Assembly: GCF_000745015.1 (NCBI RefSeq)
Contig: NZ_JQNA01000002.1
Coordinates: forward strand, 4,464,001 to 4,528,000
Length of the DNA stretch: 64,000 bases
Reading direction: 5' to 3'
DNA from: Burkholderia sp. 9120
Lineage (GTDB): Bacteria; Pseudomonadota; Gammaproteobacteria; Burkholderiales; Burkholderiaceae
The notes under the pieces are model-generated. The model was not told the origin of the DNA, did no database searches, and was given only the letters and a program-made list of their open reading frames with translations. Shown here piece after piece: positions 16,872 through 25,480 of this stretch. Within the stretch, counting starts at the first letter, position 1. Each line of letters opens with the position of its first letter. The position numbers and the translations under genes were made by a program.

Positions 16872-17618
16872 ATGAACCAGCCCGTCATTCTGATCACCGG
16901 CGCACTCACCGGCATCGGCCGCGCCACCGCCGTCGCTTTCGCGCAAAGCGGCGCCCGCCTCGTCGTCTCCGGTCGCCGCGCGGCCGAGGGCCGCGCACTC
17001 GAACAGGAACTGCGCGATCTCGGCGCGGATGCCCACTTCATCCAGGCCGACGTGCGCCGCGATGAAGAAGTGGCGAGCCTCGTCGACCAGACTGTCGCCC
17101 GCTTCGGCCGCCTCGACGCCGCCGTCAACAACGCCGGCACAGAAGGCCAACCCGGCGCGATCACGAACCAGACCGCCGAGAGCTACACCGCCACGTTCGA
17201 TACCAACGTGCTCGGCACGCTGCTCAGCATGAAGCACGAACTGCGCGTGATGTCGGCGCAAAAGAGCGGCAGCGTGGTGAACGTGTCGTCGACCTACGGT
17301 CATGAAGGCGCCGCCTTCGCGTCGGTCTACGCGGGCAGCAAGCATGCGGTGGAAGGCATGACCAAATCCGCCGCGCTCGAAGTCGCGTCGCTCGGCGTGC
17401 GTGTGAATGCGGTTGCGCCGGGACCGACCGACACCGGCATGCTCGACCGTTTCACCGGCACGCCGGAAAACAAGGCGGCGCTCGCGGCGAAGGTGCCGCT
17501 CGGCCGGATCGGCAAGCCGGATGACGTGGCGCGCGCAATCGTCTTTCTCGCCTCGGAAGCCGCGTCGTTCGTGACGGGGCAGATCGTCAGCGTCGATGGC
17601 GGCAAGACCGCAGGCTGA
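16872..17618 (+). CDS. Short-chain dehydrogenase/reductase (SDR)
   Basis: 248 residues, a classical SDR. The cofactor motif is TGALTGIGR near residue 10, NNAG is near residue 87, and the catalytic residues are in VNVSS and Y-A-G-S-K (YxxxK). The C-terminus has the usual SFVTGQIVSVDGG. Arg residues after the glycine motif (SGRRAAEG) suggest NADPH preference, which is inference. AGGAG lies six bases before the ATG at 16872. It is the first gene of a unit with an Old Yellow Enzyme (27 bases on) and a GST, suggesting carbonyl/enone detoxification. Confidence 0.9.
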   Translation: MNQPVILITGALTGIGRATAVAFAQSGARLVVSGRRAAEGRALEQELRDLGADAHFIQADVRRDEEVASLVDQTVARFGRLDAAVNNAGTEGQPGAITNQTAESYTATFDTNVLGTLLSMKHELRVMSAQKSGSVVNVSSTYGHEGAAFASVYAGSKHAVEGMTKSAALEVASLGVRVNAVAPGPTDTGMLDRFTGTPENKAALAAKVPLGRIGKPDDVARAIVFLASEAASFVTGQIVSVDGGKTAG

Positions 17619-17645
17619 ATCCATTCCATAACGTGGACTAAAAAA

Positions 17646-18761
17646 ATGAACGCTTCTTCCGAACTGAAACTGCTGTCGCCGGCCAACGTCGGGCCGATGT
17701 CGTTGTCCCATCGCGTGGTCCTCGCCCCGATGACGCGCCTGCGCGCCGATCCGGACGACAGCCCCAGCGCGATGATGGTCGAGTACTACCGGCAGCGCGC
17801 GTCCGCAGGCGGCCTGATGATCACCGAAAGCGCGCATCCGTCGCACGACAGCCGCGGCTATCTCGGCGCGCCCGGCATCTACACCGACGAGCACGTCAAC
17901 GCATGGCGCAAGATCACCGACGCGGTCCACGCACGCGGCGCGCGCATCGTCATGCAGATCGCGCACGACGGCCGGCAATCGCACGTCGACCTGAGCTGGG
18001 GCAATGCGCCGGTGGCGCCGTCGGTGGTGCCTTATGACACGACCGTGTTCACGCAGAACGGCTGGGTGCCGAACTCGCCGCACCGTGCGCTCGAACTCGA
18101 CGAAATTCCCGCGCTGATCCGCTCGTTCCGCGACGCGGCGGCGCGTGCGAAAGATGCCGGTTTCGATGGTGTCGAATTGCACAACGCCAACGGATACCTC
18201 GCCGATACATTCCTGCAGGACGGCACCAACAGACGCACCGATGCCTACGGCGGCACGCTCGAGAAGCGCGCGCGCTTTTCGCTCGAAGCCGTCGAGGCAT
18301 TCGCTTCGGTGTGGGGCGCGGATCGCGTCGGCGTGCGGGTCTCGCCGAGCGGCCAGTGGGGCGCCATTTCGGACAGCGATCCGGAAGCGACGTTCGGTTA
18401 CTTCGCGCAACGGCTAAACGAGTACGGTCTCGCGTATCTGCACGTGATCGAACCGCGCGTGATGGGCACGGAAACGCTGGTCGAGGGGCAAACGCCGGTT
18501 GCGTCCGCGTTCCTGCGCCGGTTTTTCAGCGGACCGATCATCGCCGCGGGTGGTTTCGATCGCGACGGCGCCGAGCAGATTCTGCAACGCGGTGACGCCG
18601 ACCTGGTGGCATTCGGCCGGTGGTTTTCGTCGAACCCGGATTTGCCCGAGCGTTTCCGGCTCGGACAGCCACTGACTCAGTACAACCGCGAAGCGTTCTG
18701 GGGTGGCGACGAACGCGGCTATCTCGACTTTTCCACTTACGCGGAAGGCGTCGCGGCTTAA
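17646..18761 (+). CDS. Alkene reductase, Old Yellow Enzyme family (NemA-like)
   Basis: 371 residues, a FMN-dependent TIM barrel. Family landmarks include RVVLAPMTRLRA near the N-terminus, GLMITESAHPS, the substrate-pocket HNANGYLADTFLQDGTNRRTD, and the C-terminal GGFDRDGAEQIL and DLVAFGRWFSSNPDLPERF phosphate-binding part. It reduces activated C=C bonds such as enones, maleimides or nitro compounds with NAD(P)H. The usual QIWHVGR active-site segment reads QIAHDGRQSH here, so the HxGR core is kept with an altered neighbour. It lies between SDR and GST genes on the same strand. Confidence 0.9.
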   Translation: MNASSELKLLSPANVGPMSLSHRVVLAPMTRLRADPDDSPSAMMVEYYRQRASAGGLMITESAHPSHDSRGYLGAPGIYTDEHVNAWRKITDAVHARGARIVMQIAHDGRQSHVDLSWGNAPVAPSVVPYDTTVFTQNGWVPNSPHRALELDEIPALIRSFRDAAARAKDAGFDGVELHNANGYLADTFLQDGTNRRTDAYGGTLEKRARFSLEAVEAFASVWGADRVGVRVSPSGQWGAISDSDPEATFGYFAQRLNEYGLAYLHVIEPRVMGTETLVEGQTPVASAFLRRFFSGPIIAAGGFDRDGAEQILQRGDADLVAFGRWFSSNPDLPERFRLGQPLTQYNREAFWGGDERGYLDFSTYAEGVAA

Positions 18762-18805
18762 CGCGCGCGTTCGGCATCTTCAACATCGTTCAAAGGAAGC
18801 CTGTC

Positions 18806-19453
18806 ATGACAACCGAAACATTGACGCTGTACCACGGCGTTTCGTCGCCGAATTCACGCCGTGTCCGCGTCTTTCTCGCTGAGAAAGGCCTCACGGTCCC
18901 GCTCGTCGCGGTCGACCTCGGCAAAGGCGAACAACACGGCGACGCCTATCGCGCGATCAACCCACGGCGGGTCGTCCCGACGCTGGTGCTCGCGGACGGC
19001 ACGTCGATCGGCGAGGTGCCGGTGATTCAGCGCTACATCGAAGACATCTATCCGGACGTGCCGCTTCTCGGCACCACCGCGAAAGACAAAGCGTTGATCG
19101 CGATGTGGGACCGGCGCGTGGAACAGGAGGGTTTCGCGTCGGTGATGGAAGCGATCCGCAATCTAGCGGCGGGTTTGAAGGGCCGCGCGATTGCCGGGCC
19201 GCACGATTACGCGCAGATTCCCGAGCTTGTAGAACGCAGCCGGCAGCGCACCGTCAATTTTCTGGCGGATCTCGACGAGCGCCTGCAAGACACGGCTTTT
19301 GTAGCGGGCGATCGTTTCTCGGTGGCCGACATTACCGCGCTGGTCACGATCGATTTCGCGGCCAAGGCGATCGATCTGCCCGTGCCGACGGCGTTGCAGT
19401 CGGTGAAGCGCTGGTATGACGGTGTATCGGCGCGAGCCAGTGCTGCAGCGTGA
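18806..19453 (+). CDS. Glutathione S-transferase family protein
   Basis: 215 residues. The N-terminal thioredoxin-like domain reads LYHGVSSPNSRRVRVFLAEKG, INPRRVVPTLVLADG (cis-Pro) and IGEVPVIQRYIEDIYPD; the helical C-terminal domain includes FVAGDRFSVADITALVTIDF. AAAGGAA upstream supports the ATG at 18806; the open frame further upstream overlaps the OYE gene. As third gene after SDR and OYE, it probably works on the same class of electrophilic compounds (inference from context). Confidence 0.88.
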   Translation: MTTETLTLYHGVSSPNSRRVRVFLAEKGLTVPLVAVDLGKGEQHGDAYRAINPRRVVPTLVLADGTSIGEVPVIQRYIEDIYPDVPLLGTTAKDKALIAMWDRRVEQEGFASVMEAIRNLAAGLKGRAIAGPHDYAQIPELVERSRQRTVNFLADLDERLQDTAFVAGDRFSVADITALVTIDFAAKAIDLPVPTALQSVKRWYDGVSARASAAA

Positions 19454-19517
19454 TGGATCGGCGCGCGTGAAGCGTCGCCTCGTTCGAGGCGACGTCGACA
19501 ATAAAGCTGAAACAGTT

Positions 19518-19561
19518 GCCCGCATCGCTGTGTTGTTACATCGGCGTATTGCGATGCGGGC
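19518..19561. repeat. Perfect 11-bp inverted repeat with 22-bp loop
   Basis: Arms at 19518-19528 and 19551-19561 are exact reverse complements (gcccgcatcgc / gcgatgcgggc). It lies between the convergent ends of the GST gene (19453) and the M1 peptidase gene (19586). No T run follows on either strand, so it is not a standard intrinsic terminator, although it may block convergent transcripts. A second shorter hairpin is at 19473-19494. Confidence 0.7.
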
Positions 19562-19585
19562 CACCCTGCTACTCACTCCAACCGC

Positions 19586-21760
19586 TTATTGCCCCTGCTG
19601 CGCCTGCGGCTTCAGCCGGAACTTGCCCTGATAGCGGATCGTCGGACGTTGCGACTGCGTGGTCGGCGCCGTCATCAGCATCTGACGCGCGAGCGGTGCG
19701 GCCGTCGGACTGAGCGAACCGATACTCGTGGCCCGCGACGGATCGGCCAGGCCGTTCTTCACCAGCAACTTCGCCTCCAGTTGCAGGCTCGTCAGCAGCA
19801 CAGGATCCTTCAGCGCATTACCCTGCGCGAGCAACTGACTCCACGCGGTGTTGCTGTAGTTGGTCACGTAGTAGTCGAGACCGCTCGGATCGGCGAGCAC
19901 CGCGGAACAGCCGTTCAACCGCAGTTGGGTTTGCGTGTCCTTCAGCGCAATCGTCTTGCGCGACGTGAGTCCGTCGCCATAAGCGAGCGTCAACGGAATC
20001 GTCCACTGCGTGCCCGGATACTGGTTCTGGTTCGGGAACGGCGACTGTTTCAACGTCACGACGGTCTGGTTGGTCGTCAGATCGCACTGCGTATCCAGCG
20101 AGATCAACGGCACCCCCGTTTGCCGCACGAAGCTGTCGCCGATCGCGCCCATCGGCTGCCCGCTCGCCTTGCTCAGTTCGTCCCACAGGCGCTTCGGCGT
20201 ACCGTTGCCGAGCGAGTAATCGGCCAGATACGACTGCAGGCCTTTACGCAGCAAGTCTTCGCCGAGATAGTTCTCCAGCATCTTCAGCACGTGGCCGCCC
20301 TTGTTGTACGTGAAGGCGCTCGCGCTCAGCACGAAGTCGTTCGACGCCCAGCCATTGAAGTTCGGCTGCACCGGGAAAGCGGTCGACTTCAGGTCGGCGT
20401 TGATCACCGCGTACTTTTCCTTCACGTTGTCGACCCAGTTGAAGCGGTCCGGGAAGAAGCGCACCTTGGTCTTGTTCTCGAAGAACGTCGCGAACGATTC
20501 GTTGAGCCACACGTCGTCCCACCAGTCGAGCGTGACGAGATCGCCGAACCACTGGTGCGCGGCTTCATGCGTGAGGACCGTCACGCCGTAGTCGGACATC
20601 GGCGTGCCGGGCGGCGGCAGAATGTCGTCGGCGAATTCCAGAATCGCCCCCCAGTTCTCCATGCCGCCGAAGTTCAGGTCCTTCTGGTCCTTGAACGCGT
20701 CGTTCGCGGCGATCGTGTCGAACTTGGTGAGCGGCAACGGAATCCCGGTGTAGCGATAGTAGTAATCGAGCGCCTGCTTGGTCTGCTGCATCGCCGGTTT
20801 GGCCCAGTCACGCATGCCGGGCGGCGTGAAGATACGCAGATGCAGACCCTTGCCGTCGGGCAGCGGGCTCGTGAAGTCGTCTTCGAGAATATCGAACTGA
20901 CCGCCGCCGAAGAACAGCAGATACGACGGCATGGGCGGCGTCTTCTCGAACGACACCAGCTTGTAGCCGCTATCCACGTTCACCGCCGGTTTTTCGGCCG
21001 CGTTCGAGACGACGTTCCAGTTCTGCGGGACTTCGGCGCTCACCTCATAGGTCGGCCGGAAAGCCGGTTCGTCCCAGCCGGGGAACCATTGCCGCGACAG
21101 ATTCGTCTCGCCCTGCGTGAGAATCGCGCCGCTGGTGCTGCCGTCGGTCGACTTCAGATCGACGCGGAACACGCCTTCGGCCGCGGAGCAGCCCGGATAC
21201 GGATCGTCGCCGCAACTGCCGCCGGTCTTCGCGACGGGATCGTCGTAGGTCTTGAAGTTGATGATGCCGCTCCACTCCATATGCAGCGAGTAGTTGCCGG
21301 CGGCGATCTGGCCGCTGACCGGGCGGAGCTGGTAGAAATCGCCGTCGTCCTGCGGGGTGGCGATCAGCGAGATGTTGCCCGGCTGCAGCGTGATCGTGCC
21401 GTTGGTGAACTTGATCCGGTGGCCGGCAATCGTGATCGCATTGACCGCTTTCTGCACCTTGATCTGCACGTCCGCGCGGCCGTCGAACGACGAGAGCGCC
21501 GGGTTCGGCCGGAACCACAGCTTGTAGTTGATCGGCGTGACGGTGTCCGGCAACTCGACCGGCGGCACGCTCCTGTTGATCGATGTATCGGCAACGACCG
21601 GTGCGGCCGGCGGCGTCAGCGCGGCTTCGGACGCGGCGACGGGAGGCTGCGCGGCCTTGCTGCTCGGCGAAGGCGAGCCGTCGCTACCGCCGCATCCCGC
21701 CAGAACCACGATTCCGGCAAGTGCGAGGCACTGTATCTGCAATCGGAAATTTATACGCAT
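19586..21760 (-). CDS. M1 family zinc aminopeptidase, lipoprotein
   Basis: 724 residues. Begins with a lipoprotein signal (LALAGIVVLAGC, Cys about residue 23) and a Ser/Ala/Pro linker, so it is envelope-anchored. The M1 fold follows: N-terminal beta domain, exopeptidase motif GGMENWG, then the zinc site HEAAHQWFGD with the third ligand Glu in WLNESFATFFENK. An ERAP1-like C-terminal helical domain is shorter than in aminopeptidase N. It should cleave N-terminal residues from peptides in the periplasm or at the outer membrane. ATG at 21760 is chosen for the lipobox; an in-frame ATG at 21862 would add a polar extension before it. Cysteine pairs in the GGSCGDDPYPGCS loop may form disulfides, as expected outside the cytosol. 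Confidence 0.9.
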   Translation of the reverse strand: MRINFRLQIQCLALAGIVVLAGCGGSDGSPSPSSKAAQPPVAASEAALTPPAAPVVADTSINRSVPPVELPDTVTPINYKLWFRPNPALSSFDGRADVQIKVQKAVNAITIAGHRIKFTNGTITLQPGNISLIATPQDDGDFYQLRPVSGQIAAGNYSLHMEWSGIINFKTYDDPVAKTGGSCGDDPYPGCSAAEGVFRVDLKSTDGSTSGAILTQGETNLSRQWFPGWDEPAFRPTYEVSAEVPQNWNVVSNAAEKPAVNVDSGYKLVSFEKTPPMPSYLLFFGGGQFDILEDDFTSPLPDGKGLHLRIFTPPGMRDWAKPAMQQTKQALDYYYRYTGIPLPLTKFDTIAANDAFKDQKDLNFGGMENWGAILEFADDILPPPGTPMSDYGVTVLTHEAAHQWFGDLVTLDWWDDVWLNESFATFFENKTKVRFFPDRFNWVDNVKEKYAVINADLKSTAFPVQPNFNGWASNDFVLSASAFTYNKGGHVLKMLENYLGEDLLRKGLQSYLADYSLGNGTPKRLWDELSKASGQPMGAIGDSFVRQTGVPLISLDTQCDLTTNQTVVTLKQSPFPNQNQYPGTQWTIPLTLAYGDGLTSRKTIALKDTQTQLRLNGCSAVLADPSGLDYYVTNYSNTAWSQLLAQGNALKDPVLLTSLQLEAKLLVKNGLADPSRATSIGSLSPTAAPLARQMLMTAPTTQSQRPTIRYQGKFRLKPQAQQGQ

Positions 21761-22379
21761 TTTTAATCCTCGACTGACAATATCGGCATAAAGAATGTGC
21801 GATGAGTACTTGAGCTGTGTTTCTCTGTTTTTTTCAGCAAAAAAGGTCTCCCGCACTAGCACCGAATTGCTAGCGAGAATATAGGGACGTGTTACACCCT
21901 CAGCACTAACGGCTGATTTTCAAATGACGACTTCAATTCATTACAATGCTTTCCGAATGACGGCTTGAGCCGTTTTCTTCGGCTTTCACGCAATCGCCCA
22001 CCTGACCGGCACAGCGGCGCCTCACCTGCGTCTCCGGGCAGGTGCATCAAAGCAGGATCAGTTTTGACGACAGTGCGTAGCCTAGTTTGGCAGACGTTCT
22101 CATGTCAACTTTCTTTCAAAATATTTCACGCACACGTTTCGGTGTATGCCTATCGAATGGATTAGGTAATCGCGAGAGTTAATCTTCTAAATCGCGGCAT
22201 TCACGCCGACACTACGGGGAAACTTAATTTCCCATGAGTCTGGAATGTGTTATTAGCGTCGCCGACATCAATCGCGCTCAATGCGAGTTCAATTTGAACC
22301 GGCAATTGAGTTCGCCGCCATGCGGCATGGTGATGCGGCTGTCGGTGGAATGTTTTGCCGGAACGAGCGAGCCCTGCGG
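21761..22379. other. AT-rich intergenic region upstream of the M1 peptidase
   Basis: About 620 bases with clearly lower GC than the flanks, most of all 22080-22260. It should hold the promoter of the M1 gene. It contains an inverted repeat GGGAAA-CTTAA-TTTCCC at 22217-22233. A 26-codon frame from the ATG at 22101 lacks a ribosome site. No convincing gene. Confidence 0.5.
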
Positions 22380-22994
22380 CTAGATCAGATCGCGTCGCTT
22401 GAACTCGTCGCGCAGTTCGGCGGCGCCGACGAAAAGATAGCCCTGCAAACCGGCGTCGATCGCACCGTTGACATTGGCCTGGGTGTCGTCGACGAACAGC
22501 GTTTCCGCAGCCGGCACGCCGAGTTGTTCGACGCAGCGCCAATACGTCTGCGCTGCGGGTTTCGCTGCACCGAACGACGCCGAAGCGTAAACGTCAGGAC
22601 CAAACAGCCGCGCCACCGGCGAGTTCAGATAACCGATGTTCTCGGCCAGCATCCGGCAATTATTCGTCAGCACCGCAATGCGCCGATGTTGCGCGACGCT
22701 CGCGGCCAGCGCAATGACTTCGAGGTTCGGCGTGATCGACGCATGGCGCGCCGTCAGCCAGTCGTCGCGGCTAACCGGATAAGCCAGCAGCGCGCTCAAC
22801 TCGCTCAGGTAGTCGTCGTCATCAATCTGGCCCGCGTCGACGCGGCCTTCGAGACCCGACGTCCAGATCGCGTCACGCACCGTGTCCGGCGTGCAACCTG
22901 AAATTGCCGCGAGACGCTCGACTCGCGCGGCGCGATCGTAATGCGAGAGCACCCCCTCCATGTCGAACAGAACCAGCGCGATCGGTACGTTCAT
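22380..22994 (-). CDS. HAD family hydrolase
   Basis: 204 residues. HAD motif I is FDMEGVL (nucleophile Asp, general acid changed to the DxE form often seen in this subgroup). Motif II is LTNN, the conserved Lys follows in GAAKPA, and motif IV is FVDDT. A helical cap lies between motifs I and II. Likely a small-molecule phosphatase or dehalogenase-like enzyme in the cytosol; substrate unknown. The ATG at 22994 is chosen because motif I must lie near the N-terminus; an in-frame extension to 23189 has no domain. It is divergent from the YkgJ gene. Confidence 0.85.
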   Translation of the reverse strand: MNVPIALVLFDMEGVLSHYDRAARVERLAAISGCTPDTVRDAIWTSGLEGRVDAGQIDDDDYLSELSALLAYPVSRDDWLTARHASITPNLEVIALAASVAQHRRIAVLTNNCRMLAENIGYLNSPVARLFGPDVYASASFGAAKPAAQTYWRCVEQLGVPAAETLFVDDTQANVNGAIDAGLQGYLFVGAAELRDEFKRRDLI

Positions 22995-23293
22995 GCTGAC
23001 GGCCTCGCTTCGAAAGCTTTCAGAAATGAAGGCAGCCCATAATGCGGTGACGCCGCACGTCTGCCCGTTTTCGATTGTGCCCCGCCGATTGTCGGCAGGC
23101 CGCTTTTCGGCACGAGTTTTTCGGCACCCTTGCGGCAAAAAACAAAAAATCGCCCCGACCTGCCATTTGCCGCGCGCCGGATGCCTCATTCCGCCGTGCG
23201 GTCGACCCGTCAGATCTTTTTTCGACCCGCTGTCAGAATCTTGCGCCCTTCCCGACCAAGCACGACACCGACTTTTGTAGAGGGAATCAGAGG

Positions 23294-24067
23294 GTGGACG
23301 ATATCAACTTTGAATGCACGGCCTGCGGTAAGTGCTGCCACGATTTACGCCTGCCGCTAACGCTGGCCGAGGCGGCCGCGTGGCTCGCGCGAGGCGGCCA
23401 GATGGAGCTGCTGTGCGAGGCCATTCCATGGCCGGTCGAACCCGAAGCCGGCAACGAACAGGCCGCCTACAAGAAGGCGCGTTCGGCGCCGACCATGAGC
23501 GGCACGTTGCCGGTGCGCGTCTCGGTCCTGCTGGTCGCCGCGTTCGCCGGCCCCTGTCCGAATCTGGACGCCGACATGCGCTGCCGTATCTACGAACAGC
23601 GGCCGCTGGTGTGCCGGATCTATCCCGCCGAAATCAATCCTTTCGTGCCGCTTGCACCGGAAAACAAGGGCTGTCCGCCGGAAGCCTGGCAGCACACGCC
23701 GCTGCAACGGCATGGCGTGCTGGTCGATGAAACGACGCGAGAACTCGTTGGCGAGTCGCGCCGTATGAGTGAGCTCGAGGCCGCGTTGCGCGTGAAGTTG
23801 TGTCTCGCGCTGGGTATGAACGAAGCGGCGCTGGCCAACGAAGGTTTCGTGATCTATGCGCCGGACAGCGACGCGCTGCGCAACGCGCTCGAACAGATTC
23901 GCACGACGCCGGACGCTCTGGTTGAAGCCGAGCCGTGGACCTTCGTGTCGAATCGCGCGGTGACGGTGGAAACGCTGCTGTCGGTCGGCGCGACGGGTCG
24001 TCTCAGCGAACCCACGACAGACGCGCATTTCCGCTATCACGGTTATTTCCCGGCGGAACCGGCGTGA
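23294..24067 (+). CDS. YkgJ family cysteine cluster protein
   Basis: 257 residues from GTG 23294. The N-terminus has the C-x2-C-x2-C-C cluster (CTACGKCC), followed by GPCPNLDADMRCRIYEQRPLVCRIYP, the second half of the cluster typical of YkgJ/UPF0153 proteins. These are presumed zinc or iron-sulfur binders without established function. The C-terminal 130 residues are not recognised. The GTG is preferred because it lies seven codons before the first Cys with AGGGAA upstream; earlier in-frame sequence is low quality. Single gene. Confidence 0.85.
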   Translation: MDDINFECTACGKCCHDLRLPLTLAEAAAWLARGGQMELLCEAIPWPVEPEAGNEQAAYKKARSAPTMSGTLPVRVSVLLVAAFAGPCPNLDADMRCRIYEQRPLVCRIYPAEINPFVPLAPENKGCPPEAWQHTPLQRHGVLVDETTRELVGESRRMSELEAALRVKLCLALGMNEAALANEGFVIYAPDSDALRNALEQIRTTPDALVEAEPWTFVSNRAVTVETLLSVGATGRLSEPTTDAHFRYHGYFPAEPA

Positions 24068-24142
24068 TTGCGCCGCGCGCTGGCGTCGCGTGAAGCAGGT
24101 TCAGGTGAGAAAAGTGAGAGGTTGGACACGCCGCCTGCGCGT

Positions 24143-25117
24143 CTAACTCTTCACACCGCGCACCGCGTAAGCCGACCACGTGGCAAGCCGCCCGACACTC
24201 AGCATCCTGGCAATCCGCTTCACTGCGTGCCGTACACGCCCACGCAAATGCGCCACGCGCATATGTCGCCAGAAACGGTCCGGCGCGAATTCGCCGAAAC
24301 GCGCTTCCTTTTCGAGCAGCGCCTTGCCGCCCGGCAAATGAACGAACGAGCAGCAGCGAAACCAGCGCACGTCGCGATAGTTGTTGCCCGGCCAATGACG
24401 CCCCACGGCCTGGTAGGCGCCGACCTCGATCAGCACCTGCCCTTCGTCGACCAGCGTATTGAGCGCGGCGGAGATGAACGCTTCGTCGCCATGATGTTTG
24501 AGGCGCCCGCTTTCGCTGAGATAACGCGCGTAATAGGCGCGCGCGCACGGCACCAGGCGACGCAGTGAAGCCGGCGTGGCGAGCAGGAATTCGCCGCCGT
24601 ACCAGCGCGGATTTTTCAGGCGCCGATCCGCGACGATTTCCAGATCCTCGACAACGCTCTCGCTGCCATACGCCGGAAACACCTGATCCGAAATATCGAA
24701 CACGCCAAGCCCCGCTTCCGCGCAACGTTCGACGAGATTCCGGTCGAGCGGCAGCAGCGCCACCATATCGGCATCGAGCAACAACATCATCGTGTCTTCG
24801 GACAAACTCGCGGCCACCTGGTCCATCAGGTCGAGCTTGAAATGCGCGGCGTAGAACGGCGTGTTCTTCGGCAGTTCGATCGTCGCGGCCAGCTTCGTCA
24901 CCGCCGGCCGATGCTCCGCCGGCATGCTGGCAAGCCGCTGCTCGACGAGTGCCGGCGCGTTCGTCATGATGGTCAACGCCGGCATGCCGACACGCCGCAA
25001 GCTGTTGTTCAGGCAGATCGCCTGGCTGACATACGACAGCGGATCGCGGTTGGTCGAATTCGGACCGGGCTTCGCGTCACCATCCACATAAACGAGCGTG
25101 CAAGGAAAAAGATTCAC
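24143..25117 (-). CDS. GT-A-fold glycosyltransferase-like protein, function unknown
   Basis: 324 residues from GTG 25117. The segment TMMLLLDADMVALLP has a D-x-D motif at the end of a hydrophobic strand, as in GT-A enzymes (GT8 or GT2-like). The region before it (FYAAHFKLDLMDQV) and after it (WYGGEFLLATP, HHGDEAFISAAL) fits the way such proteins position donor and acceptor. The C-terminal 60 residues are basic. Family assignment is from motif shape only. GTG has AGGAG four bases upstream, whereas the ATG at 25132 has none. There is no neighbouring polysaccharide gene, so its substrate is unknown. Confidence 0.6.
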   Translation of the reverse strand: MNLFPCTLVYVDGDAKPGPNSTNRDPLSYVSQAICLNNSLRRVGMPALTIMTNAPALVEQRLASMPAEHRPAVTKLAATIELPKNTPFYAAHFKLDLMDQVAASLSEDTMMLLLDADMVALLPLDRNLVERCAEAGLGVFDISDQVFPAYGSESVVEDLEIVADRRLKNPRWYGGEFLLATPASLRRLVPCARAYYARYLSESGRLKHHGDEAFISAALNTLVDEGQVLIEVGAYQAVGRHWPGNNYRDVRWFRCCSFVHLPGGKALLEKEARFGEFAPDRFWRHMRVAHLRGRVRHAVKRIARMLSVGRLATWSAYAVRGVKS

Positions 25118-25480
25118 GTTGCTCCTCACCATGCGTGAGAGACGGTTCGCTTTTTCCAGCGCTGCCGCAATTGTTCGGAAGTCGAATCGGTGTGAGACTG
25201 ATCTGCGGCGATGGAGTCAGATGAACCGGGGCGCAGGCATCAGGTATGCCCAATCGTTTCACGTCCTTGCATTACCTTTCCGCCAAAAACCAGCGAGACA
25301 TAACGCAGCGAGAATCGATCGTGTTTCGGCGTCGCGGCTCTGCGCAATAATTGCAGGTTGCTGATTGGGCGCGCATGAACAACTTACTGATCAATGCAAT
25401 GACCAGCGCGACATGTGACGCGCGGCACGTTGCAGCGTCATGCTGTGGTGAGGCGTAGCCGACTCACCTGAAAGAAAGCA
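25118..25480. other. Intergenic stretch, no gene seen
   Basis: About 360 bases between two minus-strand genes (GT-like and sigma-54 activator). No terminator hairpin with a T run and no -24/-12 sigma-54 promoter (TGGCAC-N5-TTGC) is visible to me. Confidence 0.45.

Noticed and set aside
19589..21766. Long plus-strand open frame (about 725 codons) across the M1 peptidase gene
   Set aside because: It is antisense to a clear HExxH peptidase, its translation is Arg/His/Leu-rich without any motif, and it reflects the high GC of the opposite strand.
22101..22181. 26-codon frame in the AT-rich spacer (starts MSTFFQNISR)
   Set aside because: No ribosome binding site, no recognisable family; chance is likely at this length and base composition.
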